A stretch of DNA of 64,000 bases. It comes from Pseudanabaena sp. Salubria-1 (GTDB lineage: Bacteria > Cyanobacteriota > Cyanobacteriia > Pseudanabaenales > Pseudanabaenaceae). The first letter of the stretch is position 1. Each line of letters starts with the position of its first letter. Location of the stretch: NCBI GenBank assembly GCA_023336205.1, contig JALQCR010000006.1:124001-188000 (forward strand). The letters run 5' to 3'. The translations under genes and the position numbers were made by a program. Positions 1 through 8,335 of this stretch are shown in pieces. Under the pieces are notes generated by a model. That model ran no database searches. It saw only the letters and a program-made list of their open reading frames with translations, and had not been told where the DNA came from.

Positions 1-2
1 CC

Positions 3-62
3 GCCATTTATAACTTTGAAGTCGCTCTTGTTGCTTCTAAAACTTTCTCTGCTCTGGATTAA
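3..62 (+). CDS. possible C-terminal end of an upstream gene (partial)
   Basis: Frame 3 is open from the window edge and ends at a TAA at 60-62, encoding about 19 residues (ending ...KTFSALD). A long hairpin follows 70 bases later, as is usual after genes in this window. The fragment is too short to identify. It could be a chance open frame. Confidence 0.3.
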   Translation, partial: AIYNFEVALVASKTFSALD

Positions 63-130
63 TTTTCAGTTCTGCAAGAGGTCTAATGCTACTTGGCAGC
101 AGTTTATTGAAACGGCGATCGCTTCCAATG

Positions 131-233
131 ACAGCAACTTCCAATCAAATTCAAATCAAGAAAATTTTTAAAAGCATTGCAAAGCAATGCTTTTAAAAAT
201 TTTCTTGATTTGAATTTGATTGGAAGTTGCTGT
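131..233. repeat. perfect 50-bp inverted repeat, 3-nt loop
   Basis: Arms 131-180 and 184-233 are exact reverse complements over 50 bases around an AAA loop (181-183). The apex reads GCATTGC-AAA-GCAATGC. It sits between the probable end of an upstream gene and the NTF2-like gene. It is longer than a normal rho-independent terminator and has no adjacent T-run. It is the longest perfect hairpin in the window. Confidence 0.95.
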
Positions 234-263
234 AAATTAACTATTACCTAAATCCTAAAAACT

Positions 264-686
264 ATGGAAACTAAACCACCTCTTCCTCCATTTACCCTAG
301 AAACCGCTAAAGCCAAAATCCAAGCTGCGGAAAATGCTTGGAATACTCGCGATCCTGATCGCGTAGCTCTTGCCTATACCGAAGATTCTGAATGGCGCAA
401 TCGTAATGAATTTGTAAATGGACGCGATGAGATTAGAGAGTTTCTCAAACGTAAATGGGCGAAAGAACTTGACTATCGATTGAGAAAAGAACTTTGGTGT
501 TTTATGGATAATCGCATTGCAGTGCGATTTGAGTATGAATACCATGACGAAGCAGGTAATTGGTATCGCGCCTACGGCAATGAAAATTGGGAATTTGCCG
601 AAAATGGCTTGATGATGCGCCGCTTTGCTAGCATTAACGACTTAGCTATCCAAGAAAGCGATCGCAAGTTTCGCTGGGAACGTTAA
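264..686 (+). CDS. NTF2-like / SnoaL-like protein (DUF1348 type)
   Basis: This 140-residue soluble protein has the one-domain alpha+beta pattern of the nuclear transport factor 2 superfamily. An N-terminal helical stretch (about 11-40) leads into [21 protein letters not shown], then strands with aromatic-rich [16 protein letters not shown] and a closing GNENWEF and [10 protein letters not shown]. The whole protein matches the DUF1348 pattern, for which no reaction is established; members bind small ligands in a cone-shaped pocket. It has no signal peptide or membrane segment, so it is probably cytosolic. It is a lone gene with its own terminator at 695-723, convergent with the next gene. Family assignment is from motif recognition only. 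Confidence 0.8.
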   Translation: METKPPLPPFTLETAKAKIQAAENAWNTRDPDRVALAYTEDSEWRNRNEFVNGRDEIREFLKRKWAKELDYRLRKELWCFMDNRIAVRFEYEYHDEAGNWYRAYGNENWEFAENGLMMRRFASINDLAIQESDRKFRWER

Positions 687-694
687 ATACAGAT

Positions 695-723
695 AAGAAA
701 GCCGCGCTTAGCGCGGCTTTCTT
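695..723. terminator. bidirectional hairpin terminator
   Basis: A 13-bp stem (AAGAAAGCCGCGC / GCGCGGCTTTCTT) closes on a TTA loop, with A- and T-rich flanks. It lies between the convergent NTF2-like gene and the CBM20/SGNH gene and can serve both strands. Confidence 0.85.
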
Positions 724-724
724 T

Positions 725-2998
725 TTAAGGATTTGGTGGACACCAGAATAGATTCTGACTAGATATTCCAAGAGATTCGAGAATCTCCTTCATGGTTTTA
801 GTACATTCCATCCAATAGTCTTGGCTATCATACATCCAGTCAGGACTGAAGTGGAGATCGTAATGTAGTAGATTTGGGATATCTCTAAACTCATCAGAAG
901 TTTGCTTGGAAATAAGCAGCACTTGGAATGGTTTGTCCTTGCATTTAATCGTTAGCTTTTCGATTAGATCTAACACATAGTCACGATTAGTTACACCAGT
1001 ACGCACAAATAATACTTCATCACAATGTTCGAGTGTGTATAAGAACCTCTTCGCCCGAGCCGAATAGCGCACACGCATTCTTTCATGAATCGGCTGCATA
1101 TTGTTTGCAGGATCATCAGTATCTTCGACTTCATGCCCAAAGGATAGACCAGACCATTTAGAGTGATAGATGCGGTTATCAGTAGCATTGTAGTGGAGAT
1201 ATGCAGGGTTCCATAGATCTTTAAAATCATTGACCACCATATCAGTTACATCGCCGAGATTAGTAGAACGTGCTAAATCAAAGGGAAACGCAGGCCCATC
1301 ATATTCCATTTTGTACAAGAGCATTCTTGCCGCACAGCGATCGCCTAATGGCAAAATGGCAATGCGATTAATTTCTGACAGTTTACATTTGTATTTGAGC
1401 AACATTGTCGATTTGACTGGCGCTTTGACTCGACTCTCTAAACCCTGTTCGCCAATCATCATCGTCCGAAATGGTGCTTCTGGATTAGCAGGATCGTGAT
1501 AAACTCCCGCAGGCATGGCTGCTAGAGCAGACCGAATTTCTTTCCACATCGGATGGATGTTATATTCTTCTTCAGATTCATTGATAATCCGAATCGTGCG
1601 ATCGCCTTCCTTGAGAATACCTAGATGTCCATCATAGTAAAGAATTTCTGCGTTTTGAGGAGCAAAAAACTTGAGCGCAGAGCAATATTGCAGATCGACT
1701 CCAATGGGAATCCCAACTGTATTCTCAATTGTTCCATTAAATCCCACTGAAAGCAATGGAACTGTGCCTAACTCATCATTTTTAGCAACATACGTCGTAC
1801 CAAAAGTTAAATCAGCTTTGCGTTTCAGGGCTTCTTGTAATTCCTTCCAAGTTGGAGTGATGTTGTAATCATGTTTGGAATTGTTAATGATTCGTAGAGT
1901 CTGAGCTTCGGGGTTAGCAAATACTTGAAATCCATATTTATCACCATAGATAGAAATTTCGGTGGTGCTGCTATGGGATTTGATGGCTTGCTCTTGCGAT
2001 CTCTGCTCATGATCAATCTGAAAAATATCGAGATCGATTACTTCAAACATTAGTTTATGCCCAGCGGTATTAGGGTGTGCGACATCCAGAGATATCTCAG
2101 ATTTCCAGCCTCCATCGCCATCATCCAAAACATCTAACCAATCGAGAATGGAAACGCCCCAGCGCAACATCCGATGGTGGGTATCACGCAAAAGCCAGTT
2201 ATGTTCAGGGTTGTAATCTCCATGGGGGTATAGCCCCCCAATCACTGGTATTGCGCCCAAATCTTGGGTCATTTTAATCAGTTGTTGCAACCCGCTTTCA
2301 TAACGACGTTGGACAGCACGACGATCGTGAGGCCGGCAGTAGGCTAAACCTTCGTTTCCTAAAGACAGTGAAATAATTACTAGATCTGGCTTTTCGGGTA
2401 CAACTACTGAAGCGAATCGCTCAATTGTACTGCTGACATTTGCACCCAGTTGAGATCGGTTAATCAATTGATGCCCAAATTTTTCCTTTAAGGTCAGTCC
2501 TAGTTGATTTGCCCAGCCATTTAGCAGCCAAGCACTACAACCCATAGCCACAGAACTGCCGAGCACTAATACTTTGAGTCCATTTTGTGGATCTTTTTCT
2601 GGGCTTGACTCAGGCTCTGAGGCGATCGCATTTTCTATATATCCATAGGGAAATGGCTGGACATATCCAAATGTAAGATCATCAACAATGATTGTCGAAT
2701 TTTTAGAGCCAATATGTTCTAGTTCAATCGGAACCCATCGATTAGTATCTTTTTCACATTCCCATTGAGCCTTACCGTTAGCATCAATTCGCACATACTT
2801 ATATTCAATTCGCCCTTCAGAATCAGGCAAGGTTAGCGGATCAATTTCCACATCTACCCACCAAATTGGATAGCGATCGCCTGATGTCCGCAAAGGTAAA
2901 TATTTTTTGAAGTCCCATGATCCAAATTGAGAAATCGAGCCGACGATACCAATCATTTCCCCATTTTGAGTGGGTGCTTTTACCTGAAATCGATACAT
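725..2998 (-). CDS. three-domain protein: CBM20 starch-binding, SGNH hydrolase, DUF1796 papain-like
   Basis: This 757-residue protein has no signal peptide, so it is probably cytoplasmic. Residues 1-100 resemble a CBM20 starch/glycogen-binding module (GIVGSISQFGSWDF, then WWVDVEI and IEYKYV). Residues 141-325 look like an SGNH/GDSL hydrolase: LVLGSSVAMG with the nucleophile Ser around 148-149, a G-N-E block near 214-216, and DVAHPN giving Asp305 and His308. Residues 545-757 match DUF1796, a putative papain-like fold, with GDRCAARM (Cys555) and a downstream His near 621. The linker carries a duplicated motif at about 368-393 and 469-494 (LRIINNS...TPTWKELQEAL and IRIINES...HPMWKEIRSAL). A role as a glycogen-associated esterase or peptidase is inference. 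The first ATG was chosen because the CBM20 fold begins there. Confidence 0.8.
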   Translation of the reverse strand: MYRFQVKAPTQNGEMIGIVGSISQFGSWDFKKYLPLRTSGDRYPIWWVDVEIDPLTLPDSEGRIEYKYVRIDANGKAQWECEKDTNRWVPIELEHIGSKNSTIIVDDLTFGYVQPFPYGYIENAIASEPESSPEKDPQNGLKVLVLGSSVAMGCSAWLLNGWANQLGLTLKEKFGHQLINRSQLGANVSSTIERFASVVVPEKPDLVIISLSLGNEGLAYCRPHDRRAVQRRYESGLQQLIKMTQDLGAIPVIGGLYPHGDYNPEHNWLLRDTHHRMLRWGVSILDWLDVLDDGDGGWKSEISLDVAHPNTAGHKLMFEVIDLDIFQIDHEQRSQEQAIKSHSSTTEISIYGDKYGFQVFANPEAQTLRIINNSKHDYNITPTWKELQEALKRKADLTFGTTYVAKNDELGTVPLLSVGFNGTIENTVGIPIGVDLQYCSALKFFAPQNAEILYYDGHLGILKEGDRTIRIINESEEEYNIHPMWKEIRSALAAMPAGVYHDPANPEAPFRTMMIGEQGLESRVKAPVKSTMLLKYKCKLSEINRIAILPLGDRCAARMLLYKMEYDGPAFPFDLARSTNLGDVTDMVVNDFKDLWNPAYLHYNATDNRIYHSKWSGLSFGHEVEDTDDPANNMQPIHERMRVRYSARAKRFLYTLEHCDEVLFVRTGVTNRDYVLDLIEKLTIKCKDKPFQVLLISKQTSDEFRDIPNLLHYDLHFSPDWMYDSQDYWMECTKTMKEILESLGISSQNLFWCPPNP

Positions 2999-3156
2999 AG
3001 ATATAGATTATGTCTTTTGTGGATAGGGACTGATTAGTTCCGCCAACTAACAACCGTTAGCATTTTTAGCGATCGCCTTAAACTTGAACTATTTTTGAAA
3101 TTAGCATTAAGTTGGACTTGAAGTCTGTTTTAGAAACTACAGCTATTAATTAGATA

Positions 3157-3228
3157 AGTACCTGTGCAGAATAAATTACCCCAACCCGTAAGGTTGCGCC
3201 CCGCAGGGGCGCAACCTTACGGGTTGGG
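3157..3228. repeat. hairpin repeat, copy 1 of the AATAAATTACC-led family
   Basis: A perfect 23-bp stem (3180-3202 / 3206-3228) closes on a GCA loop. The 23 bases in front (GTACCTGTGCAG then AATAAATTACC) recur almost unchanged in front of a second hairpin at 23101-23172, whose arms are different. Confidence 0.85.
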
Positions 3229-3389
3229 ATGTGTAATTAATTAAGCGTGCCTACTTAGGCATAAGAAAACTTAAGGTAAAGCAAAGATTAAGATTCTCGA
3301 TTTTTTTGTAAATTCACAAATTATCTTTGCTTGCCCAGAAAAAGTCGGGGATCTTGGCATTTAGTAGGCTTCTTTTGCTGACCTACTAA

Positions 3390-3432
3390 AATAATTAGGC
3401 TTGCGCAGCTTCACCGCGCAAGCCTAATTATT
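3390..3432. repeat. 17-bp perfect hairpin
   Basis: Arms AATAATTAGGCTTGCGC (3390-3406) and its exact complement (3416-3432) flank a 9-nt loop. It lies upstream of pgk with no coding gene ending at it. Confidence 0.85.
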
Positions 3433-3641
3433 CACTGGGAAGGGAGTAACTTAATCGAAAAATATCGTTATTGAATTGCAATACATTCAGAAATATATTG
3501 TGGCTCATTTGATCGCTAATTGCTTCAATTACCTTGAGCGATCGCATCTTATTTTTTGGAGTTTTAAACTGGACGGAATTCGGTAAAATTATTAAGACAT
3601 TGTAAAAAAGCAACTTTATATACTACGAGTATAAAAATTTT

Positions 3642-4844
3642 ATGGCGAAAAAGAGTCTTGCAAGTTTGACTGCTGCGGAATTAGCAGGCAAGAAAGTTTT
3701 AGTAAGAGTTGATTTTAACGTTCCTCAAGACGAAACAGGCAAAATTACCGACGATACCCGTATTCGGGCAGCATTACCAACCATTAAGTACCTCACCGAA
3801 GCTGGCGCTCGCGTAATCCTTACCAGCCATTTCGGCAGACCGAAGGGTGTTACCGAAAGCCTGCGCCTCAATCCTGTAGCAGTGCGTTTATCTGAGTTGC
3901 TTGGCAAGCCAGTTGTAAAAACCGATGATTGTATCGGAGATGAAGTTGCGGCTCAAGTTAATGCCCTCAACAACGGCGATGTTGCTTTGTTAGAAAACGT
4001 GCGTTTTTATCCTGAAGAAGAAAAGAACGATCCTGAATTTGCCAAAAAACTAGCATCTTTGGCTGACATTTACGTAAATGATGCCTTTGGTACTGCTCAC
4101 CGCGCCCATGCCTCAACTGAAGGCGTAACCAAATACATCAGCACCTCAGTTGCCGGTTTCTTGCTTGATAAGGAATTGCAATACTTGAGCGGTGCGATCG
4201 ACAATCCTAAGCGTCCTTTAGCCGCGATCGTTGGTGGTTCTAAGGTTTCTAGCAAGATCGGTGTAATCGAAACCTTGCTCGATAAGGTTGATTATTTGTT
4301 GCTCGGCGGCGGCATGATCTTCACCTTCTACAAGGCTCGTGGCTTGAGTGTTGGTAAGTCTCTCGTTGAAGAAGACAAGCTAGACTTGGCTCGTGCTCTT
4401 GAAAAGAAAGCCGCAGAACGTGGTGTCAAGTTCTTGCTGCCTACTGATGTAGTTGTAGCTGATAACTTCAAACCTAATGCTAATGCCCAAACCGTGAGCA
4501 TTGACAATATTCCTGATGGTTGGATGGGCTTGGATATTGGACCTGACTCCGTAAAGGTATTCCAAGCTGCGCTTGCTGAATGCAAATCTGCAATCTGGAA
4601 TGGTCCCATGGGTGTATTCGAGTTTGATAAGTTTGCGGTTGGTACTGAGGCGATCGCGCATACTCTTGCTGATCTCACAGCCACTGGCACAATTACCATC
4701 ATCGGCGGTGGCGACTCCGTAGCTGCGGTTGAGAAGGTTGGTGTTGCTGACAAGATGAGCCACATCTCCACTGGTGGTGGTGCAAGCTTAGAACTGCTCG
4801 AAGGCAAAATCTTGCCTGGTATCGCAGCTTTGAACGAAGCTTAA
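3642..4844 (+). CDS. pgk: phosphoglycerate kinase
   Basis: This 400-residue protein catalyses reversible phosphoryl transfer between 1,3-bisphosphoglycerate/ADP and 3-phosphoglycerate/ATP. It serves the Calvin cycle and glycolysis in the cytosol. The length is typical. Visible family motifs are [10 protein letters not shown] near the N-terminus, the substrate-contacting [32 protein letters not shown], the hinge region LGGGMIFTF and the C-terminal nucleotide-binding [10 protein letters not shown] followed by STGGGASLE. It stands alone, transcribed away from the CBM20/SGNH gene, and ends in a bidirectional terminator shared with the convergent COP23 gene. The ATG at 3642 gives the standard MAKKSLASL start. 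Confidence 0.98.
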   Translation: MAKKSLASLTAAELAGKKVLVRVDFNVPQDETGKITDDTRIRAALPTIKYLTEAGARVILTSHFGRPKGVTESLRLNPVAVRLSELLGKPVVKTDDCIGDEVAAQVNALNNGDVALLENVRFYPEEEKNDPEFAKKLASLADIYVNDAFGTAHRAHASTEGVTKYISTSVAGFLLDKELQYLSGAIDNPKRPLAAIVGGSKVSSKIGVIETLLDKVDYLLLGGGMIFTFYKARGLSVGKSLVEEDKLDLARALEKKAAERGVKFLLPTDVVVADNFKPNANAQTVSIDNIPDGWMGLDIGPDSVKVFQAALAECKSAIWNGPMGVFEFDKFAVGTEAIAHTLADLTATGTITIIGGGDSVAAVEKVGVADKMSHISTGGGASLELLEGKILPGIAALNEA

Positions 4845-4846
4845 TA

Positions 4847-4895
4847 TTTCCGTTAAAAAAAAGGGGCGCGATGCGCCCCTTTTTTTTAACGGAAA
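4847..4895. terminator. 23-bp bidirectional terminator shared by pgk and the COP23 gene
   Basis: The perfect 23-bp stem (4847-4869 / 4873-4895, loop GAT) has A8/T8 tracts next to a GGGGCGC/GCGCCCC core, so it can terminate on either strand. The stop codon of the opposing COP23 gene (4886-4888) lies inside the arm. Confidence 0.9.
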
Positions 4896-5698
4896 TTATC
4901 GGGATTGAGTCTTCGACCACTACTGCCAGTAAAGCCGCTCTTGTTTAAACTTGCACCAGTGCCACCATCACTAGGATCAAGGAATGGCTTCAAGTACAAG
5001 TTGCCACTACGCACATTCGATACCGTGCGGCTTGGTGATAATACCGAGCCAAGGACACCATTAATTTCTCTGAGATCGATGCCTAAACCAAGATCGCCAG
5101 TGATGTCATTTAAAGTGCGATCGCGTCCACGATAGGTATTTACGGCTGTAGTTACTTGACCACTATCAGCAGTGGCAAGATTTCCAAATACGCGATCGCG
5201 AGTGGCAATGGGATCTTGTCCATTGGGGACAGTCAAGATAATCCGACATGCCGAGTTTTTGTCGGTAGTGGCACAGATAATGTTGTATCCATTTTCAGTA
5301 CTGGTTTTCATTTCCAGCAAACCATCGGGGCGATATAGCTCCAACCGACGACTAATTTCATTACAACGCTTTTCAGGTGACCAACCATCACCCATCGCAC
5401 TAGGAGCAGCCCAAGGGAAATATTTTTGGGGTTGGCTCTTGGGTTGATAGACGACAATATATTGACCATCACGGGACTGGCAGCTAAAACGAGCTGTTTT
5501 GTTGTCAGTGGGATTGGCAGCTTTATCGTTGGGATTTTCAGATGGAAAAGTTGCAGGATTTGAGCTAGGGGTTGTTTCGACAGGGATAATCTGAGCGAGG
5601 CTGGGACTTGCTAATAGGGGTAAACCTAACGCGATCGCCGATAAGTAACCAAGCTGCTTTTTTAAAAATTTTGGTAAATTACGAGTTGAGTAGTTCAT
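4886..5698 (-). CDS. COP23-domain secreted protein
   Basis: This 270-residue protein has an N-terminal signal peptide (basic NLPKFLKKQ, hydrophobic core ending LLASPSLAQ). A Pro/Asn/Thr-rich linker follows, then a COP23 domain at about 70-190: RFSCQSRDGQYIVVYQ, RCNEISRRLELYR, ICATTDKNSACRIILTVP. The cysteines in the last two blocks suggest disulfides in the periplasm. COP23 was named for a circadian-oscillating membrane protein in cyanobacteria; its biochemical role is unknown. The C-terminus is Gly/Ser/Asn-rich. The ATG at 5698 is preferred over the upstream in-frame start at 5737 because it places the signal peptide at the terminus. The gene is convergent with pgk and shares its terminator. 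Confidence 0.8.
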   Translation of the reverse strand: MNYSTRNLPKFLKKQLGYLSAIALGLPLLASPSLAQIIPVETTPSSNPATFPSENPNDKAANPTDNKTARFSCQSRDGQYIVVYQPKSQPQKYFPWAAPSAMGDGWSPEKRCNEISRRLELYRPDGLLEMKTSTENGYNIICATTDKNSACRIILTVPNGQDPIATRDRVFGNLATADSGQVTTAVNTYRGRDRTLNDITGDLGLGIDLREINGVLGSVLSPSRTVSNVRSGNLYLKPFLDPSDGGTGASLNKSGFTGSSGRRLNPDNFR

Positions 5699-5881
5699 AG
5701 GATTAAACGGGTGTGTGAGGATAAGTAAACAAATCAAAGCTTCCCCCCAGATATTTTTTGTGACTCTTGCTTAGACCGCCTATGAGATTGCGCGTCACTT
5801 TTTCTGATTCTAACTATAGATCCTTAGATCTTTCTATAGTTGCATGACCCTGCGTTCAGAAAATATGTTCCCGCCAACAAT

Positions 5882-5913
5882 AAAAAAAGGCTGTGCTTAG
5901 CACAGCTTTTTTG
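5882..5913. terminator. hairpin terminator of the FAH-family gene
   Basis: Stem GCTGTGC-TTA-GCACAGC is flanked by A- and T-tracts immediately past the 3' end of the minus-strand FAH gene. There is one bulged base. Confidence 0.8.
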
Positions 5914-5914
5914 T

Positions 5915-6736
5915 TTAGTCGTTAATTTCGCTTTCTTCCGTCTCATCATCAGACGGTAAAGGCGATCGCAAGATTACAGTGTTATGCAATTTACCAATCC
6001 CCTCGATTTCGATATAAATGCGATCGCCTTCTTGCATTTGCCCCACACCTTCAGGCGTACCAGTGAGAATAATATCTCCTGGTAGTAAAGTCATGATTTG
6101 GCTAATGTAGGAAACGATATAGTCTGGAGAAAATACCATCTCTTCAATGGAGGTTGACTGAAAAGGCTTTTTAGTATCATTTACAAAAGTTTGCAACATC
6201 GCAGTAGGACTAATTTCGCGCACAATCCATGGACCCAAAGGACAGAAAGTATCAAAGCCCTTCCCCCTAGTCCATTGACTATCACTTCTTTGTAAATCCC
6301 TTGCAGTTACATCGTTGGCGATCGTATAGCCCCAAATCGCAGCGATCGCTTGATTAGGAGAGACATTAAAACAATGAGAGCCAATCACCAATGCTAACTC
6401 ACCTTCATATTCTACCCGTTTAGACTGTGGCGGCAAGGCTATTTTTGCTTCAGGAGCAATAATCGTAGTAGTAGGTTTTAAAAATATAATTGGCTCTCTG
6501 GGGACTTCTCCACCCATTTCCGCAGCGTGTGCCGAATAGTTTTTGCCTACAGCGACAATCTTGCTTGGCTCACAGGGAGCTAGAAGTTCATAGGTTTCTG
6601 GCGCAAGTAATTCACCATTTGGCTCCCCTCCCAGCCAAGGTGCTGAATTGAGTAGCTTTATAGATTGATTCAACTCTAACAGCCCGTAACAGACTTTCCC
6701 TTGGGAAGTTTTCACGCGAACATAACGATCCGCCAT
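5915..6736 (-). CDS. fumarylacetoacetate hydrolase family protein
   Basis: This roughly 273-residue cytosolic protein is of the FAH superfamily, whose members hydrolyse or decarboxylate C-C bonds in acylpyruvates and related aromatic-degradation products. The fold signature is clear: IVAVGKNYSAHAAEMG, PIIFLKPTTT, VEYEGELALVIG (metal-binding acidic residues), GYTIANDVTARDLQ, RGKGFDTFCPLGPW and the closing GDIILTGTPEGVG. The substrate cannot be read from sequence; acylpyruvase or oxaloacetate decarboxylase activity is most typical of short bacterial members. The internal ATG at 6736 (MADRYVRV) is chosen over the start at 6772 because the family begins close to the conserved strand. The gene stands alone. 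The C-terminus is acidic (DDETEESEIND). Confidence 0.9.
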   Translation of the reverse strand: MADRYVRVKTSQGKVCYGLLELNQSIKLLNSAPWLGGEPNGELLAPETYELLAPCEPSKIVAVGKNYSAHAAEMGGEVPREPIIFLKPTTTIIAPEAKIALPPQSKRVEYEGELALVIGSHCFNVSPNQAIAAIWGYTIANDVTARDLQRSDSQWTRGKGFDTFCPLGPWIVREISPTAMLQTFVNDTKKPFQSTSIEEMVFSPDYIVSYISQIMTLLPGDIILTGTPEGVGQMQEGDRIYIEIEGIGKLHNTVILRSPLPSDDETEESEIND

Positions 6737-6833
6737 AGCATCTTGTTTGTATCTAAATATTAAGAGGGGCAACCTAGCAGCCTTGATTATATAGCAATCA
6801 CTAAGTACCGCAGCATAATTAAAAATCCAGAGC

Positions 6834-6874
6834 CAAAATCTGTACTACCCGCGTAGCGAGCGGTACAGATTTTG
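6834..6874. repeat. hairpin with AATCTGTAC arms
   Basis: Perfect 12-bp arms (CAAAATCTGTAC and complement) flank a 17-base G+C-rich loop (TACCCGCGTAGCGAGCG). The arm core ATCTGTAC recurs in the hairpin at 20538-20594 around a similar loop. Confidence 0.8.
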
Positions 6875-7047
6875 AGTTTTTATTGCGATCGCAGTTCATT
6901 TTGGACTTTCTTTTTTGGCTAGCTAAGTTAGCTTGATCCATAAGGCTGTAAGTTTTTTATGGCGGTTTTTTTATTAGCAATTTGGAATATGAATCTATCT
7001 ACTTTTATTCTCATTTCACTAGCATTTGGTGTTGCATTTGGAACTTT

Positions 7048-7055
7048 ATTGAATA
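7048..7055. repeat. target-site duplication of the ISL3 element (left)
   Basis: ATTGAATA here is repeated at 8302-8309, directly flanking the element on both sides. Eight-bp duplications are characteristic of the ISL3 family. Confidence 0.95.
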
Positions 7056-8301
7056 GGCTCTTCTGGGTTTGAGGGGATTAATGTATAATGAAGTACAAAG
7101 ATAAGTGGTGACAGGTATGGACTTGTATCTAGATAGGTTGCTAAATTTACCCAACACAACCGTTGAAAGTTTTACGGAAGAAGAAAATAAAATCACCCTA
7201 AAGTTGAGATTTTTACAGGATGAAATTACTTGTCCGCATTGTAATACGCATGGTGGAAAATTAAAACAAAATCGACCGATATTGATTCGAGATTTGTCAG
7301 TATTTGGGAAAATAGTTTATTTAAATACGCCGCGCCGCCAATTTTATTGTCAACATTGTCAAAGACATTTTACGGAAAAGTTACCCTTTGTAGACTGGGA
7401 AAGACGATACACACAAAGGTATGAGGAGTATGTTTATCAACGAGTACAAAGTGCGAGTGTGGAGCAAGTAAGTCGAGATGAATATTTGAGTTGGGATCAA
7501 ATACAAGGGATTTTCAATCACCAATTTTCTCTAAAAAAAAAGATGATTGGAAAGAAGTAAAACGAGTGAGTATTGATGAAGTGAGTAAACGCAAAGGACA
7601 TAAAGACTTTGTGACAGTCGTATCAAGTATTGACGCAGGAGCATTACTAGAAGTAATTGATAGTCATAAACAAGATGACATCATTGAAGTCCTGAAGCAG
7701 CAACCGATTGAGATAAGGGAAAAAGTAGAGGAGGTTAGCATTGATATGTGGGGAGGCTTTCCCAAAGTTGTCAAAGAAGTATTTCCAAATGCGAAAATTG
7801 TCATCGACAGATTTCATGTTATGCAGCCACTAATCAAAGAGTTAAATCAACTGCGTCAAAAAGCTAAAATCAAGATTAAAGGTAGTCGATTTATTCTACT
7901 AAAGAACAAGGTAGACTTAACAGAAGAAGAAAAAGTGAAGTTAGAAAATGTCTTGAAATGTTCTAAACGCTTGCGACTAGCTTATAATCTCAAAGAAGAC
8001 TTTAGAAGTATTTTTGAGACTTGTAAAACTCCTGAAGAGGGTCAGAAACAATTAAAAGAATGGCTTCAAAAAGCTAAAGCTGTTTATGGCGCAGTTTTGG
8101 AAACCATTCGTAATCATCTTGATAATATTTGTAACTACTTTTTAAATCGTACATCTAGTGGTGTGATGGAGGGACTTAATAATCGTATTAAATTAATTAA
8201 ACGACAGGCTTATGGTTTTTTAAATTTTTTAAATTTTCGTTCTAGATTATTAGCTTGTCTTTCTCATTAGATTTACTTATCCCCTTAAACCCAGAAGACC
8301 C
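7056..8301 (+). mobile_element. ISL3-family insertion sequence, 1,246 bp
   Basis: The element is bounded by 22-bp inverted repeats at 7056-7077 (GGCTCTTCTGGGTTT...) and 8280-8301, with two mismatches. Both ends adjoin the direct 8-bp repeat ATTGAATA. A TATAAT at 7084-7089 may drive the transposase. It has inserted in the 5' part of a DAACS symporter gene. A 134-bp non-autonomous relative with the same ends is at 29388-29521. Confidence 0.95.
7117..8270 (+). CDS. ISL3-family transposase in two frames (candidate -1 frameshift)
   Basis: The upstream frame (7117-7560) encodes the zinc-binding N-terminus (CPHCNTHGGK, then FYCQHCQRHF). The downstream frame, open from before 7491 to 8270, encodes the DDE domain: SIDEVSKRKGH (first Asp), SIDMWGGFPK with KIVIDRFHV (second Asp), and SGVMEGLNNRIK (Glu). 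The frames meet at nine A residues (7533-7541). The zero frame there reads A-AAA-AAG (7536-7542), a classic -1 slippery heptamer; slipping back one base gives ...LKKKDDWKEVKRVSIDE, a continuous protein of about 384 residues, normal for ISL3. Either frameshifting or transcript slippage makes the enzyme, or a lost A has inactivated the copy. The ATG at 7117 is preferred to the GTG at 7105. Confidence 0.88.
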
Positions 8302-8309
8302 ATTGAATA
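8302..8309. repeat. target-site duplication of the ISL3 element (right)
   Basis: ATTGAATA is identical to 7048-7055. One copy belongs to the original symporter gene (Leu-Leu-Asn-Thr codons). Confidence 0.95.
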
Positions 8310-8328
8310 CAACTTTTCCTGAGAATAT

Positions 8329-8335
8329 TGAACTA
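8329..8335. repeat. target-site duplication of the second IS (left)
   Basis: TGAACTA here matches 9861-9867. Collapsing the two copies restores the symporter reading frame. Confidence 0.85.

Larger units (their letters stand above)
2999..3641. other. intergenic region with three hairpins and the pgk promoter region
   Basis: This 643-base gap lies between divergent genes. It holds hairpins at 3180-3228, 3360-3390 (TTTAGTAGG / CCTACTAAA) and 3390-3432. The AT-rich part after 3433 should carry the pgk promoter, but I could not identify -10/-35 boxes with confidence. I see no convincing ORF. Confidence 0.6.

Noticed and set aside
4328..4807. 159-residue ORF antisense to pgk
   Set aside because: It lies wholly within pgk, has low-complexity composition and no family features; it is a shadow of the conserved gene.
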